A stretch of 64,000 bases of DNA from DSYU01 sp963827605 (GTDB lineage Bacteria > Chloroflexota > Anaerolineae > Anaerolineales > Anaerolineaceae): assembly GCA_963827605.1 (NCBI GenBank), contig CAWHBK010000001.1:372001-436000 (forward strand). The letters run 5' to 3'. The position numbers and the translations under genes are program-made. The notes beneath the pieces are model-generated. The model was not told the origin of the DNA. It saw nothing but the letters and a program-made list of their open reading frames with translations, and searched no databases. Positions 58,128 to 64,000 of the stretch are shown one piece after another. Numbering within the stretch: the first letter of the stretch is position 1; every line of letters starts with the position of its first letter.

Positions 58128-59600
58128 ATGTCGATTTTAAAACGCATCCAGGGTGGTACTCCAGGTGGTTCGTCGCAATCTCCGCAAGGAGGGGGCGGCG
58201 ATCAACATGGTGGGTCTTCCAACTTACAGGCCAGAAGAGTCTCGGCTCCCAATATTCCTTCCGCACAGGAAACCTATCAGGATCTAAAGACCCGGGTGCA
58301 GAACAAGTTAATTGGCGGTCTGGATCCATCAACCGATCCTTCAAAGGTGCAAGAAGTCCGCAAAACCATCCAGGAACTATTTGAGCAAATCCTCGCCGAG
58401 GAGAATATTGTCCTCTCACGGCCTGAGCGCGCTCGGATGTATGAACAGATCGCCGCCGAAATCCTCGGGTTAGGACCGCTTCAAATACTGCTGGAAGACG
58501 AGACCATTACCGAAGTCATGGTAAACGGCGCGAAGAATATCTACGTTGAGCGCGCCGGGAAAATTCTCCGCGCGCCGATCAGCTTTGAAAGCAATGAGCA
58601 TGTAATGCGTATTATCGAACGCATTGTTGCTCCACTCGGCCGACGTATTGACGAGTCCAGCCCATACGTGGATGCCCGCCTGATGGATGGCTCCCGCGTG
58701 AATGCCGTAATCCCCCCCATTTCTCTGGTTGGGCCGGTACTAACCATCCGCAAATTTGCAAAAAAACCAATCACCGTGGATCAGCTGATCCAGTTTGGCA
58801 CCATCACACAGGAATCTATCGACTTTCTCAAGGCATGTGTTTCGGCGCGCATCAATGTTGTCGTGTCGGGTGGTACAGGTTCTGGGAAAACCACCCTTCT
58901 AAACGTTCTTTCCAGTTTCATCCCAGGTGATGAGCGGATCCTGACCATTGAAAATGCAGCGGAACTTCAGCTGCGCCAGGAACACGTGGTGACACTCGAG
59001 TCGCGCCCGGCGAACATCGAAGGCCGGGGAGAAATTACCATCCGCGATCTGGTCATTAATGCATTGCGCATGCGCCCAGACCGCATTGTGGTCGGCGAAT
59101 GCCGCGGTGACGAAGCCCTGGACATGCTGCAGGCGATGAACACCGGTCATGATGGTTCCATGACCACCGCCCACTCCAACAGCCCGCGCGATACCCTATC
59201 GCGTCTGGAAACCATGACCCTGATGGCCGGTATGGATCTGCCAGTCCGCGCAATCCGCGAACAAATTTCAGCCGCCGTCGACTTGATCGTTCACCAGGAG
59301 CGCATGCGCGATGGATCGCGTAAAGTGGTTTACATTACAGAGGTTTCTGGGATGGAAGGCGATGTAATTACCACGACGGATCTGTTTGTCTTTGAGCAAA
59401 TGGGTGTTGAAAACGGTAAGATTGTCGGCAGGTTACGCCCCACGGGTTTACGGCCAAAGTTTATGGATAAACTTGAAACGGCTGGGATCCATCTTCCTGC
59501 AACCATATTTGGAATTGGCGAGACGGCGAAGGTTCTAAGATCATGCGCCTGGTCGAATATTTCAACCGATTATAGAAAGAGGATGAAGCCATGGACATGA
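58128..59600 (+). CDS. cpaF: Tad pilus assembly ATPase CpaF/TadA
   Basis: 490 residues. Gly/Gln/Ser-rich N-terminus, an N-terminal helical domain, then the secretion ATPase: VMVNGAKNIYVERAGK, Walker A in SGGTGSGKTTLLN (about residue 248-255), an Asp box, Walker B region RIVVGECRGDEALDMLQAM, and the His-box TGHDGSMTTAHSN. It powers pilin extrusion. The last 20 residues (SCAWSNISTDYRKRMKPWT) are atypical and run into tadB; one indel near 59525 could instead end the gene at about 59540. Confidence 0.93.
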   Translation: MSILKRIQGGTPGGSSQSPQGGGGDQHGGSSNLQARRVSAPNIPSAQETYQDLKTRVQNKLIGGLDPSTDPSKVQEVRKTIQELFEQILAEENIVLSRPERARMYEQIAAEILGLGPLQILLEDETITEVMVNGAKNIYVERAGKILRAPISFESNEHVMRIIERIVAPLGRRIDESSPYVDARLMDGSRVNAVIPPISLVGPVLTIRKFAKKPITVDQLIQFGTITQESIDFLKACVSARINVVVSGGTGSGKTTLLNVLSSFIPGDERILTIENAAELQLRQEHVVTLESRPANIEGRGEITIRDLVINALRMRPDRIVVGECRGDEALDMLQAMNTGHDGSMTTAHSNSPRDTLSRLETMTLMAGMDLPVRAIREQISAAVDLIVHQERMRDGSRKVVYITEVSGMEGDVITTTDLFVFEQMGVENGKIVGRLRPTGLRPKFMDKLETAGIHLPATIFGIGETAKVLRSCAWSNISTDYRKRMKPWT

Positions 59601-60580
59601 TGACCATAATCTTAATTGCTGGTGCTGCCCTGGCCATCATCATGCTGGGTATTGGGCTGGCTGTATCGCTACGCAGCGACCGCTCTATGGTAGAAGAACG
59701 CCTGGGCCGGTACGTTGAAAAAGAAATGCCAACCGAAAAGGAAAAGAAGGCCACCTCAAGACCGGTAACGGATTGGATTAACGAACGCGTTACCGGCTCT
59801 TCCTTTGGCGACAACATCTCCCGCGACCTGGCTCGAGCAGATCTGAAGTTAAAACCCGGCGAATACATCGCCGTCATGATCATAGCAACCGCTGGCTTAG
59901 GCGGTATTGTGCTCTATATTGCCGGGGGATTCACAACCGCAGGGATATTGGGTGGTCTGGTTGGCGGAGCAATAGGCTTTTTCTTGCCCGGCATGTACGT
60001 TAAGCAACAGCAGGGGAAGCGGTTGGTGCGCTTCAATGACCAGCTTGGTGATATGCTTAACCTGATGGTGAACGGCCTGCGCGCCGGTTACTCGACAATG
60101 CAAGCAATGGAAGCCGTTAGCAAAGAGCTTCCGCCCCCTATTTGCGATGAGTTCCGCCGCGTTGTACAAGAAATGCAGTTGGGTGTTCCAATGCAAGTCT
60201 CGCTGGAGAACTTGCTGCGCCGCATCCCTAGTGAAGACCTGGACCTGGTGATTACCGCCATCAACGTTCAACGCGAGGTGGGCGGTAACCTGGCCGAAAT
60301 TCTTGATACGATCTCTTATACCATTCGAGAGCGCGTGCGGATCAAAGGTGAAATCCGGGTGTTGACAACTCAGGTAATGTACTCGGGACGTTTCCTATCC
60401 ATGTTACCGGTAGCTCTGATGGGTGCCTTATATCTATTCAACAAGCCGTACATGATGGAGTTTTTCAACCCGAAAAACAACGCAAAACTTCCCTGTGGAT
60501 ATATCGCGCTGTTTTGCGCCGCAGCTTTAATTGCTACCGGTTACATGGTAATGAATAAGCTCGGCGATATTGAAATCTAG
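59591..60580 (+). CDS. tadB: Tad pilus inner-membrane protein TadB
   Basis: 329 residues. N-terminal helix (IILIAGAALAIIMLGIGLAV), a cytoplasmic region, paired central helices (AVMIIATAGLGGIVLYI; GILGGLVGGAIGFFLPG), a T2SSF domain (NDQLGDMLNLMVNGLRAGYS, VQREVGGNLAEILDTISYTI) and a C-terminal helix. It is the GspF-like platform of the Tad machine with TadC. Start ATG overlaps the cpaF end by 10 bases as read. Confidence 0.92.
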   Translation: MDMMTIILIAGAALAIIMLGIGLAVSLRSDRSMVEERLGRYVEKEMPTEKEKKATSRPVTDWINERVTGSSFGDNISRDLARADLKLKPGEYIAVMIIATAGLGGIVLYIAGGFTTAGILGGLVGGAIGFFLPGMYVKQQQGKRLVRFNDQLGDMLNLMVNGLRAGYSTMQAMEAVSKELPPPICDEFRRVVQEMQLGVPMQVSLENLLRRIPSEDLDLVITAINVQREVGGNLAEILDTISYTIRERVRIKGEIRVLTTQVMYSGRFLSMLPVALMGALYLFNKPYMMEFFNPKNNAKLPCGYIALFCAAALIATGYMVMNKLGDIEI

Positions 60581-60604
60581 TCATTTGCGGAAGGAGGAAG
60601 TGGC

Positions 60605-61564
60605 ATGGAAATTCCTATCATTCCTCTCATCATAGTGGGAGCATTGATCGTTGGTATCGCAGGCGTTTTAATTTTCATTGGGCTCCGCAATCCGCGCACT
60701 TACGATGATCAGGAGCTTCAATCTCGTCTGGATGAATTTAACCAGCGCGGCGAAACGGTAGATCTTGAAAAAATTGAGCTGTCCCTGCCCTTCAGCGAGC
60801 GCATCATCTACCCGATCGCCCGCAAGCTGGGTGAATTCGCAATCCGCTTTACCCCACAAAACGCGCTGCAGTCCGTTGCTAAAAAGCTTGAATTAGCCGG
60901 TAGTCCTGCCAAAATGGATCCGACGATGTTCCTGTCGCTCCAGTTTATCATCGCGTTTGTGTTTGGCGGCTTACTGATCCTGGTATTCTCACTTGGCAAA
61001 TCGAATTTTCCTTTGGGACAACAGCTGCTGTTCACGGTCGGTGGTTTTGTCATGGGGTTTTATTTCCCATCGTTGTGGATAACCAGTAAAATCGGCAAAC
61101 GACAAAAAGAGGTTCGTAAGGCTTTGCCAGATGCGCTGGACCTTCTGACAATCTGCGTAGAGGCCGGTCTGGGATTTGAAGCAGCGATGTCGAAAGTTAG
61201 TGATAAGTGGGAATCCGAATTATCCAGGTGCTTCTCTCGTGTTCTTCAAGAAATACAGCTTGGCAAAGTTCGCCGCGAAGCGCTGCGGGATATGTCTGAC
61301 CGCCTGGGCCTGCCTGAGATGACCAGCTTTGTCGCCGCCGTCATTCAAAGCGAACAACTGGGTGTTAGCATGGCAAAGGTGCTGCGGATCCAATCGGACC
61401 AGATGCGCGTTAAACGCCGCCAGCATGCTGAAGAGGAAGCCCATAAGGCCCCGGTAAAGATGCTGATCCCAATGGCGCTGTTAATCTTCCCCGCCCTGAT
61501 GATTACACTGATGACCCCTGCTGCACTTCGGATTATGGGCTCGATGATGGCAGATATGTTCTAA
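60605..61564 (+). CDS. tadC: Tad pilus inner-membrane protein TadC
   Basis: 319 residues, ribosome site GGAGGAAG. N-terminal helix, two central helices (FIIAFVFGGLLILVFSLG; LLFTVGGFVMGFYFPSLWI), T2SSF domain (VRKALPDALDLLTICVEAGL, ALRDMSDRLGLPEMTSFVAA) and a final helix. Partner of TadB. It is the last recognisable tad gene: no prepilin peptidase, minor pilin (TadE/F), TadD or secretin follows. Confidence 0.92.
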   Translation: MEIPIIPLIIVGALIVGIAGVLIFIGLRNPRTYDDQELQSRLDEFNQRGETVDLEKIELSLPFSERIIYPIARKLGEFAIRFTPQNALQSVAKKLELAGSPAKMDPTMFLSLQFIIAFVFGGLLILVFSLGKSNFPLGQQLLFTVGGFVMGFYFPSLWITSKIGKRQKEVRKALPDALDLLTICVEAGLGFEAAMSKVSDKWESELSRCFSRVLQEIQLGKVRREALRDMSDRLGLPEMTSFVAAVIQSEQLGVSMAKVLRIQSDQMRVKRRQHAEEEAHKAPVKMLIPMALLIFPALMITLMTPAALRIMGSMMADMF

Positions 61565-61588
61565 AACTAGATCAAGGGGAGTCTTCCT

Positions 61589-62398
61589 ATGGAATTGGCA
61601 GGTCAAGCAAGCCCTGCCTTTTTGCTATACCACGTTATGTGGTGCGCGCTGGATTGGCTTTTTCCACCTACCTGCGGTGGGTGCAACCAACCTGGCTTTC
61701 GCTGGTGCGTTCCTTGCCAACAGCAGATCCAACGCGTGGTAAACCCGGTGTGCGCTTGCTGCGGCGAACTACTGAAAACACAAAACCTGCGGGAGCCATC
61801 TGCCGGGCTGCTTTGTTACGACTGCCAGGCTCAACTGCCCGAATATCAAGCGCTGCGTTCATACGGCCTGTTCTCGGGTCCGCTCCGTGAGGCACTCCAC
61901 CGACTGAAATACCAACGTGATATCGGCATGGGGGAAGCTCTATCCAAACATTTAATCGAGTTATATAATGAATTGAAGTGGGACATCGATCTAATCGCCC
62001 CCGTTCCACTGAGCCAGAAGCGATTAAGAGAGCGGGGGTATAATCAATCAGGTTTGCTGGCAAGGCCGCTTGCGTATGCAGTTCAAAAAGCATATCTGCC
62101 CGACATCCTCACGCGCTCTCGGAATACCCATACTCAGGTTGGTCTTTCGGCAAACGAACGCCACAAGAATGTTGAAGGGGCATTCGCAGCGAATAAAGAA
62201 AAGGTAAAAGGCAAAGTGGTTCTTGTCATTGATGATGTGACGACAACTGGCTCAACGATCAGCGCCTGCGCGCAGGCGCTTCGTATCGCTGGTGCATCTG
62301 CTGTCTATGCCCTGACTCTTGCCAGAGCTGTTTCCAAGACAGATACAGATGACCACCTTATATCTTCTGATAAAGACGGAGGTAAAAATGGCTCTTGA
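61589..62398 (+). CDS. ComF-family phosphoribosyltransferase-like protein
   Basis: 269 residues, 24 bases after tadC. N-terminal zinc-ribbon-like Cys pairs (CGGC, CVPC, CACC, CYDC), then a PRTase fold: LIAPVPLSQKRLRERGYNQS and the PRPP loop VVLVIDDVTTTGSTISAC. ComF proteins are linked to DNA uptake, but members also occur in non-competent bacteria. Being behind a pilus operon is suggestive only. The tail past residue 245 overlaps the hpf start and is probably nonconserved. Confidence 0.88.
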   Translation: MELAGQASPAFLLYHVMWCALDWLFPPTCGGCNQPGFRWCVPCQQQIQRVVNPVCACCGELLKTQNLREPSAGLLCYDCQAQLPEYQALRSYGLFSGPLREALHRLKYQRDIGMGEALSKHLIELYNELKWDIDLIAPVPLSQKRLRERGYNQSGLLARPLAYAVQKAYLPDILTRSRNTHTQVGLSANERHKNVEGAFAANKEKVKGKVVLVIDDVTTTGSTISACAQALRIAGASAVYALTLARAVSKTDTDDHLISSDKDGGKNGS

Positions 62399-62954
62399 GG
62401 TCGCGATCTTTCCCAAGAATTTGGAACTGACCGAACGGATCAGCGGTTATATCAACAAGAAGATCAGCAAATTAGATCGCTTCTTGAGTGATATTGAAGA
62501 AACCCGCGTGGACCTGGCCTACCTGAAATCTGCCCGGAACCCTTCCGACCGCCAGGTTGCTCAAATTACCATTCGCGGACGTGGATACATTTTACGCACC
62601 GAAGAACGCTCGGATGATATTTTCACCGCTGTTGACTTAGCGCTTGAGAAAATGCAACGAAAAATTGAACGGTTCAAAGGGAAGCGTTCCAGAGGACGAG
62701 GCGACGGCACCCCGGCAGCAGAAGTTGTCCCTGAAGCTCCTACTCCAGCGGAGGAGGTAGAAGAAACTCCGGTGATCGCCCGCCGCAAGGCCTTCGACCT
62801 TACCCCCATGGACGAGATGGAAGCCATCGAGCAGATGAGCCAATTGGGCCATGAGAACTTCTTTGTCTTTTTTAATGCCAACACAAACTCGATTAATGTT
62901 CTGTACCACAGGCGCGATGGTACCTATGGTTTGATTGAACCGACTCTGGCATAA
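62388..62954 (+). CDS. hpf: Ribosome hibernation promoting factor, long form
   Basis: 188 residues from ATG 62388 (ribosome site GGAGGT); upstream starts lie in comF. N-terminal S30AE domain (VAIFPKNLELTERISGYINK, SKLDRFLSDIEE, DIFTAVDLALEKMQRKIERF), a Pro/Glu-rich linker, and the C-terminal dimerisation domain (MDEMEAIEQMSQLGHENFFV, NTNSINVLYHRRDGTYGLIE). Long HPF joins two 70S ribosomes into inactive 100S dimers in resting cells. It overlaps comF by 11 bases, so the two are coupled. Confidence 0.93.
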   Translation: MALEVAIFPKNLELTERISGYINKKISKLDRFLSDIEETRVDLAYLKSARNPSDRQVAQITIRGRGYILRTEERSDDIFTAVDLALEKMQRKIERFKGKRSRGRGDGTPAAEVVPEAPTPAEEVEETPVIARRKAFDLTPMDEMEAIEQMSQLGHENFFVFFNANTNSINVLYHRRDGTYGLIEPTLA

Positions 62955-62987
62955 ACTTCTCTGATTCCGAGAGTCGCAAGTATACCG

Positions 62988-63022
62988 ATGACCGGCAGGT
63001 AGGCCTGCCGGTCATTTGTATT
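62988..63022 (+). terminator. Terminator after hpf
   Basis: 12-bp perfect stem (62988-62999 with 63004-63015) with a TAGG loop, followed by TTGTATT. Confidence 0.88.
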
Positions 63023-63040
63023 CCAATAGCTGCGTGCATC

Positions 63041-63069
63041 TTGTCACTTGTTGATCCCTAAGCTATAAT
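63041..63069 (+). promoter_or_regulatory. Sigma-70 promoter of efp
   Basis: TTGTCA (63041-63046) and consensus TATAAT (63064-63069), spacer exactly 17 bases. Confidence 0.8.
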
Positions 63070-63110
63070 TCACCGGTTGAAATAAAACATAAAACACGAG
63101 GCAAGCTGGT

Positions 63111-63668
63111 ATGATTGATGTCAATGATCTTCGAAAGGGTGTCATCTTCGAGTACGATGGAACTCTTTATCGGGTTTTGGAATATACGCACCACAAGCCG
63201 GGTCGTGGCAATGCCATCATCCGAATAAAAATGCGCAACATCCGCACAGGCAGTACGATTGAAAAAACGTTTAACTCAGGTGACCGGGTGCAAGATATCC
63301 GGCTCGATTACCACAACGTTCAATATTTGTATAATGACGGCAATATGTATTACTTCATGGATGCTGAAACCTTTGAGCAGCCCGCCGTTCCTAACAGCCT
63401 GATTGGCGATTCCGCCGGTTTCCTCAAAGAAGGTATGGAAGTAAAACTCACTTTCTACCAGGCGGAAGCGTTAGACATCGAACTGCCAACCTCCGTGGAT
63501 CTAAAAGTGGTTCAAGCAGAAGCTGCCGTCCGCGGTGATACAGCGACGGGTGTAACCAAGAAGGTGGTTGTGGAAACAGGCGCATCCGTGGATGTGCCAA
63601 TGTTTGTAAAAGAGGGTGACGTCATCCGCGTTGATACACGTACCGGCTCATACGTTACACGTGTTTAA
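63111..63668 (+). CDS. efp: Elongation factor P
   Basis: 185 residues. Three beta-barrel domains: start IDVNDLRKGVIFEYDGTLYR, the functional loop HHKPGRGNA, FMDAETFEQ, and the end VRVDTRT-like region IRVDTRTGSYVTRV. EF-P rescues ribosomes stalled at polyproline. The loop tip is Arg32, which in other bacteria is either unmodified or rhamnosylated by EarP; a Lys-type modification by EpmA is ruled out at this site. Confidence 0.95.
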   Translation: MIDVNDLRKGVIFEYDGTLYRVLEYTHHKPGRGNAIIRIKMRNIRTGSTIEKTFNSGDRVQDIRLDYHNVQYLYNDGNMYYFMDAETFEQPAVPNSLIGDSAGFLKEGMEVKLTFYQAEALDIELPTSVDLKVVQAEAAVRGDTATGVTKKVVVETGASVDVPMFVKEGDVIRVDTRTGSYVTRV

Positions 63669-63708
63669 CGTTACCTTATAACGGGACAGCTTTTTCTTGT
63701 CTTGCAGT

Positions 63709-63738
63709 CCTGTCCCCGCCTGTGGGGACAGGTTTTTA
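63709..63738 (+). terminator. Terminator after efp
   Basis: CCTGTCCCC (63709-63717) pairs with GGGGACAGG (63724-63732), followed by five T. Confidence 0.9.
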
Positions 63739-63766
63739 TATCAACCGCTAGAAGGGAAGACAGCGA

Positions 63767-64000
63767 ATGCGAACACCTGCCGGGTTTGAGTGCAAGTATT
63801 TTTATGGGAATTACTTCCGCGGCAAAAAAGAGGAGGAGTGCCGGTTGATCGGAAATGCTCCGGCGCCCCACCACTGGACTCCTGACCTATGCCGGAGCTG
63901 CCCCGTCCCAGGAATCTTACTTGCAAACGCCTGCCAGAATATGGAACTGAGGGCGAAGGCCCAGCGATCACTGCTTGGCCTAATTAAGAAAGTAGAAGTA
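63767..64000 (+). CDS. Cys-rich protein of unknown function, cut by the right edge
   Basis: 78 codons are visible from ATG 63767 (ribosome site GAAGGGAAG). Cysteines occur as FECKYFYGNYF, EEECRLIG, DLCRSCPVPG and NACQNMEL, a pattern suggestive of an Fe-S or zinc site. I do not recognise the family; it is probably a small soluble protein. Confidence 0.6.
   Translation, partial: MRTPAGFECKYFYGNYFRGKKEEECRLIGNAPAPHHWTPDLCRSCPVPGILLANACQNMELRAKAQRSLLGLIKKVEV

Overview
The window looks like a chromosomal segment of a Chloroflexota bacterium, most likely Anaerolineae-like (inference). The supporting signs are many lipoproteins with lipoboxes, a Tad/Flp pilus locus with no secretin or other outer-membrane gene in view, a solitary B-family DNA polymerase next to a RecA-like protein, and a GC-rich housekeeping set. 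I saw no transposase, integrase, phage gene, CRISPR array, tRNA or rRNA.

Layout. 1-4.2 kb: three tandem LysM/M23 metallopeptidase lipoproteins, the first cut by the window edge. 4.2-10.8 kb (minus strand): OsmC and a two-domain thiol oxidoreductase, an ECF sigma/anti-sigma pair, TsaD, an M24 peptidase, SelA and a small membrane protein. 10.8-16.8 kb: a SAM-I riboswitch with terminator, metH, and a homocysteine methyltransferase/MTHFR fusion (methionine and one-carbon metabolism). 16.8-23 kb: two lipoproteins (DUF3048, DUF4349), a phosphoesterase, a serine hydrolase and a DUF362 protein. 23-26.8 kb: a tandem glycine riboswitch driving gcvH-gcvPA-gcvPB. 26.9-34 kb: a solitary Flp pilin, an Lrp/AsnC regulator, a DJ-1/PfpI protein, a membrane phosphoesterase, leucyl aminopeptidase and AlaS. 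34-41.5 kb: a chemoreceptor followed by a BMP-type binding lipoprotein, an MFS exporter, a Mn riboswitch with MntP, and an aldo/keto reductase. 41.4-46.7 kb: PolB plus the RecA-like protein, then TlpA and an Lgt homologue. 45.9-48.2 kb: folate genes (FolM-like SDR, FolB, FolK, FolE). 48.3-50.4 kb: isoprenoid genes (polyprenyl synthase, type 2 IPP isomerase). 50.6-55 kb: an acyl carrier protein, succinyl-CoA synthetase and an SPFH module. 55-61.6 kb: the Tad pilus operon (flp, cpaB, cpaE, cpaF, tadB, tadC). 61.6-64 kb: ComF, long HPF, EF-P and a Cys-rich unknown.

The dominant oddity is that about 21 genes, including essential ones (alaS, sucC, sucD, folE), are split by single-base frameshifts while both halves keep good family similarity. 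Most junctions are repaired by removing one base, and a few by adding one. metH and cpaB each need seven or eight repairs. Draft-assembly indel error explains this better than gene decay, so such genes are annotated here as whole spans with the break positions noted.

Regulation is unusually readable: three metabolite or metal riboswitches, several near-consensus sigma-70 promoters, and many long perfect palindromic terminators placed between convergent genes. The items most worth follow-up are the PolB/RecA-like pair, the possible switching geometry of the SAM riboswitch, the GTTTC...GAAAC palindrome arrays that begin at stop codons, and the DxDGDG loop inside the three M23 domains.
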